64,000 nucleotides of DNA from Variovorax sp. ZS18.2.2 (GCF_024701975.1 NZ_JANLNM010000002.1:124001-188000), one strand, 5' to 3'. Shown: positions 41,291 to 50,722, numbered from the stretch's first letter. Numbers and translations are program-made. Notes: a model not told the origin generated them from the sequence alone.

Positions 41291-42130
41291 TCAGAAACGC
41301 GCCTTCAGGAATGCAGAAGGCCCTTGCAGCCGCACCTTGAGCCGCGAGTCGGCGGAGTCGTTGTCGCGGGTGAGGTCGATGTTGGTCACGCCGTAGGAGA
41401 CCACCACGCCCACGTTCTTCACCGGGAACCACTCGACGCCGGCCGATGCGTTGTAGATGTTGCCGTGGAAGCGGCCGCTGCTCTTCCATACACCCGAGGC
41501 ATCGGCGAAGAGGCGCAGGTCGGGCGTGATGGCGTGGCGCACGCCGAGCTCCAGAAGCGGCGCGATCGCCTTGTCGCTCGAGCGATCGTTCAGCGTGCCG
41601 ACCTGGCCGTTCACCGCGGCGAGCGCGGTCAAGCCGAGCGTCGCGCGGTAGTAGGCCGCGCCGGCGCCGAGGCCGAACACGGTGTTGCCCGAGCCGATCC
41701 ACCACTTGTACGAGAGCTTGGCGAAGTCGAGCTTGGTGCTGAGGTTCGCGTTGCCGATGGTGCTCAGCGTGCCGAAGGGGCCGATCGACGTGTTGTTGTT
41801 GAACTGGCCGCCGTAGTCGCGCTTGTACTGGTAGTAGTCGAAGGAGATGCCCTGGCTGTCGCCCAGCAGCAGGTCGGCGCTGATGCGGGGCATCGTCACC
41901 CGGCCGGGCTTGATGTCGCCTGTCTGCAGCGTTCCGTAGGGCGTGGCCACCGAGGCGTTGAGCTTCGGGTCGGCGCTGAAGCCGCCCACCGAGAAACTGA
42001 ACCGGTCCAGCGCCGGCGAAGGGGCGGCCAGCGCGGGGGCGGTGGCGAAGAGAAAACCGGAACCCACGAGCGCACCGAGGGCGCCGAATCTGAACGTCCA
42101 GTCGAGCGGATGGGAGCGAAGCGACAGCAT
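41291..42130 (-). CDS. Outer-membrane beta-barrel protein (OmpW-like)
   Basis: 279 aa from the Met of MLSLRSHP, preceded by GAAGGAT. Signal peptide with cleavage near APALAAPS. The mature protein consists of alternating hydrophobic/polar strands (SFSVGGFSAD, GISFDYYQYKRDYGG, AKLSYKWWIGSG, VEWFPVKNVGVVVSYGV) and ends in Phe (FLKARF), the outer-membrane insertion signal. Probably a small barrel of 8-10 strands; function unknown. Convergent with the acyl-CoA synthetase gene and divergent from the DUF1345 gene (162 bases apart). Confidence 0.75.
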   Translation of the reverse strand: MLSLRSHPLDWTFRFGALGALVGSGFLFATAPALAAPSPALDRFSFSVGGFSADPKLNASVATPYGTLQTGDIKPGRVTMPRISADLLLGDSQGISFDYYQYKRDYGGQFNNNTSIGPFGTLSTIGNANLSTKLDFAKLSYKWWIGSGNTVFGLGAGAAYYRATLGLTALAAVNGQVGTLNDRSSDKAIAPLLELGVRHAITPDLRLFADASGVWKSSGRFHGNIYNASAGVEWFPVKNVGVVVSYGVTNIDLTRDNDSADSRLKVRLQGPSAFLKARF

Positions 42131-42292
42131 GAAAAATCCTTCAGAAAATGAAGAAGCCTCGGGCACTGCCTCGGGGCGCGACTCCCTTGAACCAGCCGTA
42201 CCTTAGTGATGCGGCGCAGCGCATCGAATGCGTCGAATGCGGGTCTTCTTGTAGGAATTCCTTGATGGTGCGGGGCGGCGCTACAGTGCCGC

Positions 42293-42949
42293 ATGCGCAA
42301 ACACCTCTCCACGACCACGGGCCCGCAGCGTCTTCTCTATGGCACGGTGGTCGGTGCCGCCGTGGCGCTGGCACCGTGGCCGTTCGGCGGCATGGCGCGC
42401 GGGCTGGCGGGGTGGTGTGCGGGGGTGCTGGTCTACCAGGTGTTGACCTGGTGGCTGATCGAGACCTTCGACGCGCGGCGCACGCGCGAGCGGGCGCAGT
42501 CGCTGGACCAGCCCAACGTGATGATCCTAGTGTCGATGCTGGTGGTGGTGGCCGTGAGCGTGGTCGCGATCGCGATGCTGCTGCAGCAGGTCAAGCAACT
42601 GACCGGCTGGGAGCGCGCCGGCCACGTCGTGCTCGGCGTGGTCGCGTTGATCGGCTCGTGGCTGATGATGCACACGATCTACGCCTTTCACTACGCGCAC
42701 CGCTACTACATCGACCAGAAGAGCGGCACGCCCGATGGCGGGCTCGACTTTCCGGGCAAGGACGACGAGCCCGACTACTTCGACTTTCTCTACTACTCGC
42801 TCGTGATCGGCATGACCTCGCAGGTGTCCGATGTGCAGGCCACCTCGCGCGAGATGCGGCGCATCACGCTGATCCACAGCGTGCTGGCCTTTGCATTCAA
42901 CATGCTCGTGCTGGCCTTGTCAGTCAACGTGGTGGCCGGCGCCATTTAG
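42293..42949 (+). CDS. DUF1345 integral membrane protein
   Basis: 218 aa with about five hydrophobic segments (residues about 15-55, 78-100, 115-130, 160-175, 190-215). Family-typical motifs include HTIYAFHYAHRYY and the late DFLYYSLVIGMTSQVSD. DUF1345 members are inner-membrane proteins of unknown function. The ATG at 42293 follows an AT-poor leader with no clear ribosome-binding site. The element at 42966 lies right after the stop codon. Confidence 0.85.
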   Translation: MRKHLSTTTGPQRLLYGTVVGAAVALAPWPFGGMARGLAGWCAGVLVYQVLTWWLIETFDARRTRERAQSLDQPNVMILVSMLVVVAVSVVAIAMLLQQVKQLTGWERAGHVVLGVVALIGSWLMMHTIYAFHYAHRYYIDQKSGTPDGGLDFPGKDDEPDYFDFLYYSLVIGMTSQVSDVQATSREMRRITLIHSVLAFAFNMLVLALSVNVVAGAI

Positions 42950-42965
42950 GGCTCGCCCCGTCTTA

Positions 42966-43067
42966 CTCCCTCCCCTTCCGGGGGAGGGTTGGGGTGGGGG
43001 CACGACGGCGCCACCATCGGGCGCTCTGCCTGCCCCCATCCCAACCTTCCCCCGGAAGGGGAAGGAG
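42966..43067. repeat. Intergenic inverted-repeat element, copy A
   Basis: Two inverted G+C-rich arms of about 38 bp (left CTCCCTCCCCTTCCGGGGGA, right ending CCGGAAGGGGAAGGAG) around a spacer of about 30 bp. Each arm can also fold on itself. Sits in the convergent junction of the DUF1345 and EamA genes. Related copies are at 49024 and 55925. Confidence 0.8.
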
Positions 43068-43078
43068 CAAGACAAAAG

Positions 43079-44011
43079 TCAGGCCGTCTTTGATTTCGGG
43101 CCGAGCCTGACGATGCCGGTCGAGAGCGCCACACCGCACACGATCACGACGGCGGAGATCAACATCCACTGCGTGATGCTTTCGCCGAGGAACACCGCGC
43201 CGTAGAAGAGCGCGAACACCGGCACCAGGAAGGTCACGGTCAGTGCGCGTGCCGGGCCGGCGCGTTCGATCAGCCGGAAGAACAGGATGTACGCCACGCC
43301 CGTGCAGGCGATGCCGAGAGCCAGCAGCGCGAGCCATGCGCGCAGGCTGGGCATTTGGGCGGGCCAGAGCCAGATCGCAGGCAGCGCGAGGAAGAGCGTG
43401 GCGCCGAGCTGGCTGCCCGTCGCGGTTGCGAGGGCCGGCACGCCGCCCAGGTGGCGGCGCGTGGCGCTGGCCGAGATGCCGTAGCACAGGCACGCGCCGA
43501 GGCAGGCGATCACCGCCCACAGCGCCGCATTGCCGCTGGCGCCGGAGTGCAGGCCCGCGCTGCGGCTGGCCAGCATCGCCACGCCGGCAAAGCCGATCAC
43601 CAGACCGACGATGCGCGAACCGTTGGGCCGCTCGCGAAACCACGCCCAGGCCACCAGCGCGCCGAACATCGGCGTGGTGGCATTGATCACCGCGGCGAGG
43701 CCGGTATTGATGGTCAACAGCGCGAAGCAGAAGAGCGCGAACGGCATCCCCGAATTGAAGACGCCGACCACGAGGGTGGCCTTCCAGTGCTTGGCGATGG
43801 CCGGCCCCTGTCCGCGCAGCAGCGCGATCGGCAGCAGGAACAACGCGGCGATGACCACCCGTACAGCGGCCGTCGGCAGCGCGCCGAACTCGGCCGCGCC
43901 GATGCGCATGAAGAGAAAAGAAGCTCCCCAGAGCGCACCGAGCAACACGAGGTCGATGAGCCAGGGCTTGGCGGTGCTGGTGGCGATGTTGTTCTGTGTT
44001 GTTGTGCTCAT
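43079..44011 (-). CDS. EamA-family (DMT) transporter
   Basis: 310 aa, about ten membrane spans in two EamA repeats (first about residues 18-145, second 160-300). Repeat-typical motifs include LLGALWGASFLFMRIG and VFNSGMPFALFCFALLTINTGLAAVINATTP-like stretches at residues 80-110. Members export amino acids, their derivatives or other small metabolites; the substrate here is not visible. It precedes nothing on its strand and starts 13 bases after the ogt stop, so co-transcription with ogt is possible. Confidence 0.88.
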   Translation of the reverse strand: MSTTTQNNIATSTAKPWLIDLVLLGALWGASFLFMRIGAAEFGALPTAAVRVVIAALFLLPIALLRGQGPAIAKHWKATLVVGVFNSGMPFALFCFALLTINTGLAAVINATTPMFGALVAWAWFRERPNGSRIVGLVIGFAGVAMLASRSAGLHSGASGNAALWAVIACLGACLCYGISASATRRHLGGVPALATATGSQLGATLFLALPAIWLWPAQMPSLRAWLALLALGIACTGVAYILFFRLIERAGPARALTVTFLVPVFALFYGAVFLGESITQWMLISAVVIVCGVALSTGIVRLGPKSKTA

Positions 44012-44024
44012 GCGTCCCTCGAAT

Positions 44025-44522
44025 TTATCTAGCGCCTTCTAGCTCCAGAAGGGCTGTCTTGCGGTGAAGCCCGCCAGCGTAACCGGTCAGCGAACCGTCC
44101 GAGCCGAGCACGCGGTGGCAGGGCACGATCACGCTGATCGGATTGCGCCCCACGGCCGCGCCCACCGCGCGCACCGCGGTTGGGTTGCCCACATGCGCGC
44201 TGAGCGCGCCGTAGGTCATCGTCTTGCCCGCGGGAATCGCGAGGAGCGCGTGCCACACGCTCTGCTGGAACGCGGTGCCGTGCGACAGGTCGAGCGGCAT
44301 GTCGAAATCGTTGCGCTTGCCGGCGAAGTAATCGCGCAGCTGCGTGCCGGCCTCGACCAGCGCCGGGTGGTCGTCCTTGGGAATCCAGCCCGTGGTGTCG
44401 GGCCAGTGGCGCTGCTGGTCGAACCAGACGCCGGCCAGGCCCTGGTCGGTGGCCGCCATCGTGATGCCGCCGAGCGGCGTGTCGATGTGCGAGGTGTAGA
44501 TGGTCTTGCTCTTGAACTTCAT
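44025..44522 (-). CDS. ogt: Methylated-DNA--[protein]-cysteine S-methyltransferase
   Basis: 165 aa. Suicide repair protein that takes the methyl group from O6-methylguanine. Active-site motif IVPCHRV near residues 131-137, the recognition helix (GTAFQQSVWHALLAIPAGKT) and the Arg-finger region (NPTAVRAVGAAVGRNP) are all present. The gene begins 6 bases after the stop of the Ada/AlkA-like gene, so the two are almost certainly one operon for alkylation repair. Confidence 0.95.
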   Translation of the reverse strand: MKFKSKTIYTSHIDTPLGGITMAATDQGLAGVWFDQQRHWPDTTGWIPKDDHPALVEAGTQLRDYFAGKRNDFDMPLDLSHGTAFQQSVWHALLAIPAGKTMTYGALSAHVGNPTAVRAVGAAVGRNPISVIVPCHRVLGSDGSLTGYAGGLHRKTALLELEGAR

Positions 44523-44528
44523 GACATT

Positions 44529-46127
44529 TCAGGCTGCGACGCCTGCCGTTGTGATGTTGGAAGAATCCGCCGCCGTTTCCGCAGCAGCCGTGGAAGGAGA
44601 AGAAGGTGCGTGCCATGCACGAAGCACCGCATAGCTGCGCCAGGGTCGCCATGCCTGCGACGCCTCGCTGGCTGCGCGCGCGGTGGTCACGCCCAGCGCC
44701 TTCTGCAGCGCGATGTCGCCCGCCGGGAACGCATCGGGCCAGCGCAGCGCGCGCATCGCGATGTACTGCGCGGTCCAGGCACCGATGCCGGGGAGCTCTT
44801 GCAGTGCGGCGATGGTGGCGGGCACGTCGGCGCCTGCATGCAGCGCCAGCTTGCCGTCTGCGACTTCGCGGGCGATGGCCTGCAGGGCCGCCTGGCGCTG
44901 TCGCACGATGCCCAGCTGCCCGAGCGCATCGCCGCTGGCTGCGGCAATGGCCGCGGGCGTGGGAAACAATTTGTCCAGTCCGTCGATGGGCGTGGCGATG
45001 GGTTCGCCGAACGCCTCCACCAGCCGCGAGCCCAGCGTGCGCGCCGCGACCACCGTGATCTGCTGGCCCAGCACCGCGCGCACCGCGAGCTCGAAGCCGT
45101 CGACCGTGCCCGGCACACGCAGGCCGTCACCGTGCGGAAAGGCCGCATGCAGCGCCGCATTGATCGCCATCGGTTCGGCATCGAGATCGAGCATGGCGCG
45201 GGCCCGGCTGATCACGATCGGCAGCACCGCGGCAAGCGAATCGCTGACCGACAGCAGCATCTGCTCGCGTTCGATGTCGAAGCGCAGCTGCAGCCATCCG
45301 GCATGGGCTTGCCCGCCTTGCTGCACGCGCAATGTGCGGGCAAGGCGCACGTAGGTCGGCGTGCTGCCCTTGGCGGGCGCCTTGCCATCGGCCGTGGTCG
45401 CCACCTCGACACCACGCAGGGCGCGGCGTGCGAAGAAACCGAGCATCGCGTTCACGTCGTAGGGCGGACGAAAGCCCAGCCGCACTTCGATCGCCTTGCC
45501 TTCGCCGCCCTGCGCGCCACCGGCACGCCGCAGCGCACTCGGGTTGAGGCCGTAGTGTTCGACGAAGGCGGCATTGAAACGGCGCACGCTCGCGAAGCCG
45601 CTGGCCAGCGCCACCTGCGTCATCGGCAGGCGCGTGTCGGCGATCAGCTGCTTGGCGGCCAGCAGGCGGCGCGTCTGCAGGTATTGCAGCGGGGAGACGC
45701 CGAACTGGGCCTCGAAGATGCGCCGCAGGTGCCGGTCGCTCACGCCCAGGCGCGCCGCGATCTGCGCCGCGCCGGGGCCGTTGTCGTCGCCGTGGGTCCA
45801 TGCGTCGGGCTCGTCGATCAGCCGTGCGGCTTGCAGCGCGAGGATGCGGGAGGAATCTTCGGTCGACCAACTGGCTGCGCGCGGCGCCAGCTCGGGCCGG
45901 CAGCGCAGGCACGGGCGGAAGCCCTCGGCCTCGGCCTGCGCCGCATGCACGAAGAACCGGCAGTTCTCGCGCCGCGGCAGCTTGACGCGGCAGACCGGCC
46001 GGCAATAGATGCCGGTGGAGGTCACGGCGGTGAAGAACGATCCGTCGAAGCGCGCATCGTGCGTCTTCATCGCTAGGTAGCAGGCGTCGCTCTCGAGCGC
46101 TTCAGAGGGGGCGTGGATGGAAGGCAT
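44529..46127 (-). CDS. Ada-type Zn/AraC regulator fused to AlkA DNA-3-methyladenine glycosylase
   Basis: 532 aa from ATG 46127 (a TTG lies two codons upstream). Domains: Ada zinc-binding region with four Cys (CRPVC near residue 46, CLRC near 75); AraC-type DNA-binding domain (about residues 95-190, FGVSPLQYLQTRRLLAAKQL); AlkA N-terminal fold; helix-hairpin-helix glycosylase core with LPGIGAWTAQYIAMRAL and the catalytic Asp in AGDIAL. It removes alkylated bases and may sense methyl-phosphotriesters through the Cys site. The Ada methyltransferase domain is missing and is supplied by the separate ogt gene that follows 6 bases later. Confidence 0.92.
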   Translation of the reverse strand: MPSIHAPSEALESDACYLAMKTHDARFDGSFFTAVTSTGIYCRPVCRVKLPRRENCRFFVHAAQAEAEGFRPCLRCRPELAPRAASWSTEDSSRILALQAARLIDEPDAWTHGDDNGPGAAQIAARLGVSDRHLRRIFEAQFGVSPLQYLQTRRLLAAKQLIADTRLPMTQVALASGFASVRRFNAAFVEHYGLNPSALRRAGGAQGGEGKAIEVRLGFRPPYDVNAMLGFFARRALRGVEVATTADGKAPAKGSTPTYVRLARTLRVQQGGQAHAGWLQLRFDIEREQMLLSVSDSLAAVLPIVISRARAMLDLDAEPMAINAALHAAFPHGDGLRVPGTVDGFELAVRAVLGQQITVVAARTLGSRLVEAFGEPIATPIDGLDKLFPTPAAIAAASGDALGQLGIVRQRQAALQAIAREVADGKLALHAGADVPATIAALQELPGIGAWTAQYIAMRALRWPDAFPAGDIALQKALGVTTARAASEASQAWRPWRSYAVLRAWHAPSSPSTAAAETAADSSNITTAGVAA

Positions 46128-46238
46128 GGGCAAATGATACGGTTTCGCCCCGTTTCAACTGGCCGTTTTCGGACATGTGGGCAAGCGGGGCGTTGCCTAC
46201 AATGCCCCGTTCCAAAAAACCACGGGAAACGCCTTTTC
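46128..46238. promoter_or_regulatory. Divergent promoter region, Ada/AlkA and phosphomutase genes
   Basis: 111 bases between divergent starts. A possible -10 box TACAAT (46198-46203) faces the phosphomutase gene, but no good -35 box is seen 16-18 bases upstream. No clear Ada-type box is visible. Confidence 0.4.
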
Positions 46239-47621
46239 ATGCAACTCAGCGCGTCGATCTTCAAGGCCTACGACATCCGCGGCGTCGTGCCCGTCACCCT
46301 CGATGCCGAGGTGGCGGAAGCGCTCGGACGCGCATTCGGCAGTGCCGCCCGAGCTGCAGGCGAGAAGGCGGTGGCCGTGGGTCGCGATGGGCGCCTGTCT
46401 GGGCCCGCACTGGCTGAGGCGCTGATCAGGGGCCTGGTGGCCACGGGCGTCGGAGTGATCGACGTGGGCGCGGTGACCACCCCCATGCTGTATTTCGCGG
46501 CCCACACGCTGTGCACGAGCGGCATCCAGGTCACCGGCAGCCACAACCCCAAGGACTACAACGGTTTCAAGATGGTGTTGGCCGGCCGCGCGATCTACGG
46601 CGAGGAGATCCAGGGCCTGCGTAAGACCATGGAAGACGGCAGCGCAAAGCTCGCCTCGGGCGGCAGCGTGCGCAAGGTCGATGTGACCGAGGCCTACACG
46701 CAGCGCATCGCGAGCGACATCAAGCTGGCGCGACCGATGAAAATCGTGGTCGATTCAGGCAACGGCATCGCGGGCGCGACGGCCCCGGCCATCTTCCGCG
46801 CCATCGGCTGCGAGGTGGTCGAACTCTTCAGCGAGGTCGACGGCGATTTCCCCAACCACCATCCCGATCCGAGCAAGCCCGAGAACCTCAAGGACCTGAT
46901 GGTCGAACTGGCCAAGGGCCGGGCCGAACTGGGCCTGGCCTTCGACGGCGACGGCGACCGCCTGGGCATCGTCACCAAGGACGGCCAGAACATCTTTCCC
47001 GACCGCCAGATGCAGCTCTTCGCGCAGGACGTGCTTTCGCGCGTGCCGGGCGGCACCATCGTCTACGACGTGAAGTGCTCGCAGCGCCTCGCGCCAGCCA
47101 TCGAGGCCGCGGGCGGCAAGCCGATGATCTACAAGACCGGCCACTCGCTCATCAAGGCGAAGATGAAGGAAATCGATTCGCCGCTGGGCGGTGAGATGAG
47201 CGGCCACATCTTCTTCAAGGAGCGCTGGTTCGGCTTCGACGACGGCACCTATGCCGGCTGCCGCCTGCTCGAGATCCTGAGCAAGAGCCCGGACGCGAGC
47301 GACGTGCTCAACGCGCTGCCCACCAGCTTCTCGACACCCGAACTGAACGTCGCCTGTGCCGAAGGCGAGCCGCATGCGGTGGTCGACACACTCGTGAAGG
47401 GCGCCAGCTTCGCCGCCCCCGCCAAGGTCTCGACCATCGACGGCCTGCGCGTGGACTGGCCCGATGGCTTCGGGCTGATCCGCGCTTCCAACACCACCCC
47501 CGTTCTCGTGCTGCGCTTCGAAGGCCAGACCGACGCCGCGCTTCATCGCATCGAAACCGAAATGCTCGCGCTGCTGCGGACCGTCAAACCCGACGCCAAG
47601 CTGGCCGAAGCTTCCCACTGA
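46239..47621 (+). CDS. Phosphomannomutase/phosphoglucomutase
   Basis: 460 aa from ATG 46239, the start of the conserved SIFKAYDIRG block. Alpha-D-phosphohexomutase: catalytic phosphoserine in VTGSHNPKDYNG (near residue 104), Mg-binding DGDGDRLG (near 242), sugar-specificity loop GEMSGHIFF (near 325) and the phosphate-binding RASNTTPVLVLRFE near the C-terminus. It interconverts mannose or glucose 1- and 6-phosphates for nucleotide sugars used in LPS and exopolysaccharide. It is 8 bases upstream of the Kdo transferase gene, so the pair is probably co-transcribed. Confidence 0.95.
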   Translation: MQLSASIFKAYDIRGVVPVTLDAEVAEALGRAFGSAARAAGEKAVAVGRDGRLSGPALAEALIRGLVATGVGVIDVGAVTTPMLYFAAHTLCTSGIQVTGSHNPKDYNGFKMVLAGRAIYGEEIQGLRKTMEDGSAKLASGGSVRKVDVTEAYTQRIASDIKLARPMKIVVDSGNGIAGATAPAIFRAIGCEVVELFSEVDGDFPNHHPDPSKPENLKDLMVELAKGRAELGLAFDGDGDRLGIVTKDGQNIFPDRQMQLFAQDVLSRVPGGTIVYDVKCSQRLAPAIEAAGGKPMIYKTGHSLIKAKMKEIDSPLGGEMSGHIFFKERWFGFDDGTYAGCRLLEILSKSPDASDVLNALPTSFSTPELNVACAEGEPHAVVDTLVKGASFAAPAKVSTIDGLRVDWPDGFGLIRASNTTPVLVLRFEGQTDAALHRIETEMLALLRTVKPDAKLAEASH

Positions 47622-47629
47622 CATCACCT

Positions 47630-49012
47630 GTGCGTTCCCTGCTGCTGCGCCTGTACGGCGCCTTCACCACCGTCGTGCAACCGCTGGTGCGCCGCAAGTT
47701 GCGGCGCCGCGCGGAGGCCGAGCCGGGCTATGCCGTGGCTGTCGAGGAGCGCTTCGGCCACTACGACGAATCCATCACCGGCGAGGCCCAGTGCTGGGTG
47801 CACGCGGTGTCGCTCGGCGAAACCCGCGCTGCCGCGATCCTCATCGCCGAGTTGCGGCGGCAGTACCCGGGCATTCCGATCCTGCTCACGCACGGCACTG
47901 CGACCGGCCGCGAGGAGGGCGCCAAGCTGCTGGAGCCCGGCGACACGCAGGTCTGGCAGCCGTGGGACACGCCGGGCGCCGTCGCGCGCTTCCTGGACCG
48001 CTTCAAGCCGCGCATCGGCGTGCTGATGGAAACCGAGGTCTGGCCCGAGATGGCCGCGGCCTGCGCCGAACGCCGCATTCCGCTGGTGCTGGCCAACGCG
48101 CGGCTCAACGAAAAATCGCTGGCCGCGGCCGAGCGCCTGGGCTGGCTCGCGCGCCCCGCGTACTCGGCCCTCACGGCCGTGTGGGCGCAGACCGAGGCCG
48201 ATGCGCACCGGCTGGTGTCGCTCGGCGCCAAGGTGGCCGGCATCTACGGCAACCTCAAGTTCGATGCGACGCCCGACGTACGGCAGCTCACCGCGGCGAC
48301 CTCGCTGCGCGAGCGCCTGCCCAAGCCCATGGTCGTGCTCGCGAGCTCGCGCGATGGCGAGGAGCGACTGCTGCTCGAAGTGCTCAAGCGCTTCGGCGCG
48401 ACCTCGCCGGTTCCGCCCGAGCAGGGCGCGATCCGCTCGATCGCCAAGCGCGTGCACGACGTGCAATGGATGATCGTGCCGCGCCACCCGCAACGTTTTG
48501 ACGAAGTAGCGGCGCTGATCGAGTCGCAAGGCTTCGCGGTCGCCCGCCGCAGCGCCGCGGGGCAGCCGACGGATGCGGAAATCTGGCTCGGCGATTCGCT
48601 CGGCGAGATGGCGCTGTACTACGGCCTGGCCGACGTGGCGCTGCTAGGCGGCAGCTTCGAGCCGCTGGGCGGGCAGAACCTCATCGAGCCGGCCGCCTGC
48701 GGCTGCCCGGTGGTGATGGGCCCGTCGACCTTCAACTTCGCCGAGGCGGCGCAGCTGTCGCTGGCGGCCGGTGCGTCGCTGCGCGTCGAAGGCATGGAGC
48801 AGGCGGTGACGGCGGCGCTCAAGCTGGTCGAGAACCCCGAGCGCCGCGCCGCGATGGCGCAGGCCGCGCTGGCGTTCTCGTCGTCGAATCGTGGGGCGGC
48901 CGAGCGCACGGCGGCTGCTGTGCTGGCCATTGCGCAGGCTGCGGAGCCGGTGGCGGCGGAGACCGCGCCGTTGGCCGCCGAACCCGAGCGCGCGGAACCG
49001 ACGCTCGACTGA
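47630..49012 (+). CDS. waaA: 3-deoxy-D-manno-octulosonic acid (Kdo) transferase
   Basis: 460 aa with a GTG start at 47630. N-terminal membrane anchor (MRSLLLRLYGAFTTVVQ), then the GT30 fold: VHAVSLGETRAA with the conserved Glu, METEVWPEM, VLANARLNEKS, YGNLKFD and the donor-site region LLGGSFEPLGGQNLIEPAA. It adds Kdo from CMP-Kdo to lipid IVA at the inner face of the cytoplasmic membrane. The C-terminal ~35 residues are Ala/Glu/Pro-rich and not part of the conserved enzyme. The following gene is convergent and copy B of the intergenic repeat lies between. Confidence 0.95.
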   Translation: MRSLLLRLYGAFTTVVQPLVRRKLRRRAEAEPGYAVAVEERFGHYDESITGEAQCWVHAVSLGETRAAAILIAELRRQYPGIPILLTHGTATGREEGAKLLEPGDTQVWQPWDTPGAVARFLDRFKPRIGVLMETEVWPEMAAACAERRIPLVLANARLNEKSLAAAERLGWLARPAYSALTAVWAQTEADAHRLVSLGAKVAGIYGNLKFDATPDVRQLTAATSLRERLPKPMVVLASSRDGEERLLLEVLKRFGATSPVPPEQGAIRSIAKRVHDVQWMIVPRHPQRFDEVAALIESQGFAVARRSAAGQPTDAEIWLGDSLGEMALYYGLADVALLGGSFEPLGGQNLIEPAACGCPVVMGPSTFNFAEAAQLSLAAGASLRVEGMEQAVTAALKLVENPERRAAMAQAALAFSSSNRGAAERTAAAVLAIAQAAEPVAAETAPLAAEPERAEPTLD

Positions 49013-49023
49013 CTCTGTATTCG

Positions 49024-49136
49024 CTCCTTCCCCCGCTGGGGGAAGGTTGGGATGGGGGCACGACGGCGCCTGCAAAGGCTGTGCGTATGCGAAGGCCGAT
49101 GCCCCCACCCCGACCCTCCCCCAGCGGGGGAGGGAG
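49024..49136. repeat. Intergenic inverted-repeat element, copy B
   Basis: Left arm GCTCCTTCCCCCGCTGGGGG, right arm ending CCCCCAGCGGGGGAGGGAG, arms about 40 bp, spacer about 35 bp. The start of the spacer (CACGACGGCGCC) is the same as in copy A. Sits in the convergent waaA/tolC junction. Confidence 0.8.
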
Positions 49137-49157
49137 AAAGAAAGTCCCGAGATCCTT

Positions 49158-50699
49158 TCAGCGCACCGGCGGATTCACGATCACCGGCGGCACCGGTGCC
49201 GAAGGCATCGCGGGCGGTGTCGGGTTGAACGGCTGCACCGGCACTGGAGGCACCACCGGAATGCTGCGTGGCGTCACCGTCGTCGAAGGCGTGGAAGAAC
49301 GGTCCGCAGGCGTGGGCGAAGGCACGGCCGGCGTGCTGCCATTGCTCGCCAGCGTCGCGTTGATCGCGTTCATGTCCGCCGTCGTCAGCGTGCCGTTGGC
49401 CTGGCGCAGCTTCAGGTTGCCCAGCAGCACGTTGTAGCGCGCCTGTGCGAGGTCGCGCTTGGTCTGGAACAGCTGGCTCTGCGAATTGAGCACGTCGATG
49501 TTGATGCGCACGCCCACCTGGTAGCCGAGCTTGTTGGCATCGAGCGCACTCTGGCTGGAGGATTCGGCCGCTTCCAGCGCCTTGACCTGACCCGCGCCCG
49601 ACACGAGCCCGAGGTAGGCCGCGCGCGTGGCCTGCGCCACGCTGCGCCGGGTGCCGTCGAGCACGCTGCGCGACTGGTCTTCGAGCGCCAGCGTTTCCTT
49701 GATGCGGTTCTCGGTCGCGAAGCCAGCGAAGAGCGGCAGGTTGAAAGTGACGCCGACCGTGGCTGCGTTGACGCGCGTGCCCACGGTGCTGGTGCTGGTG
49801 CCCGTGGGGTTGCGCGTGACGTTGTAGCCCAGGTTGGCGTCGAGCGTCGGCTTGTGGCCGGCCTGCGCTTTCTGCACTTCGAGCCCGGCGACGTCGAGGC
49901 CCAGGCGCGCTTGCTGGATCGCGGGATGCACCTCGTCGGCCTGGGTGACCCAGGCGTTGATGTCCGCGGGTTGCGCAGTCGGCAGCACGACGGGCACAGC
50001 CAGCGGCACCGGCACGCTGCCGGGACGGCCGACGAGCTGGTCGAGCACGATCTTCTTGACCTGCAGGTCGTTCTCGGCGGCGATTTCCTGCGCGATCACC
50101 AGGTCGTAGCGGGCCTGGGCTTCGCGCGAGTCGGTGATGGTGGAGGTACCGACCTCGAAGTTGCGCTTGGCCGAGGCGAGCTGCTCGGCCACGGCGACCT
50201 TCTGCGCGCGCACGAGCGCCAGGCTGTCCTGGCTCGCGAGCACGTCGAAGTACGCCTGGCTCACGCGCACGATCAGATCCTGCTCGGCCGTGGTGAGCAC
50301 CGCCAGCGCGATCTCCGTCTGGCGCTTGCCCTGCTCGTAGGTGGCCCAGTTGGCGGGGCGGTAGAGCGGCTGTGTGGCGTTGATGCCGACGTTCTGCGTG
50401 TTGAAGTCGCGCGAGGCGCTGGCGCCGCGGCTGGTGCCCGTGAGGGTGTCGATGTCCAGGTTGCTGCGGTTCACGCCGGCCGTGAGCCCGACCGCCGGCA
50501 GGATGCCGGCCTTGGCCTGCGCGGCGCGCGCCACGTTCGCGTCGTACTGCGCCCGGGCGCCCTGGTACGTGGCGTCGTAGCCGCGGGCGGAGTCGTAGAG
50601 TTCGTTCAGTGTCTGGCCTTGGGCCGGCAGTGCAAGCAAGGTTGCGATAACGCTGGCGAGTGCTGCGGAAAGTGGCAGAAGCCGGGGCCGTGGAGGCAT
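49158..50699 (-). CDS. tolC: TolC-family outer-membrane channel
   Basis: 513 aa from the Met of MPPRPRLLP, preceded by AAGGAC; the frame upstream of it runs into the palindromic element. Signal peptide ends near LPAQGQT. Two OEP repeats with TolC-like motifs (LNELYDSARGYDATYQGARAQYD-like start, VSQAYFDVLASQDSL, GVRINIDVLNSQSQLF). The last ~70 residues are a Ser/Thr/Pro-rich tail. It serves type I secretion and multidrug efflux as a trimeric channel. The order pcm-like, rhodanese, tolC on one strand is common in beta-proteobacteria. Confidence 0.93.
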   Translation of the reverse strand: MPPRPRLLPLSAALASVIATLLALPAQGQTLNELYDSARGYDATYQGARAQYDANVARAAQAKAGILPAVGLTAGVNRSNLDIDTLTGTSRGASASRDFNTQNVGINATQPLYRPANWATYEQGKRQTEIALAVLTTAEQDLIVRVSQAYFDVLASQDSLALVRAQKVAVAEQLASAKRNFEVGTSTITDSREAQARYDLVIAQEIAAENDLQVKKIVLDQLVGRPGSVPVPLAVPVVLPTAQPADINAWVTQADEVHPAIQQARLGLDVAGLEVQKAQAGHKPTLDANLGYNVTRNPTGTSTSTVGTRVNAATVGVTFNLPLFAGFATENRIKETLALEDQSRSVLDGTRRSVAQATRAAYLGLVSGAGQVKALEAAESSSQSALDANKLGYQVGVRINIDVLNSQSQLFQTKRDLAQARYNVLLGNLKLRQANGTLTTADMNAINATLASNGSTPAVPSPTPADRSSTPSTTVTPRSIPVVPPVPVQPFNPTPPAMPSAPVPPVIVNPPVR

Positions 50700-50722
50700 T
50701 GAACGTCCTTGAGGGAAAGAAT

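Noticed and set aside
42966..43067. CRISPR array or phage attachment site
   Set aside because: The element is an inverted repeat, not regularly spaced direct repeats, and no cas or integrase genes are present.
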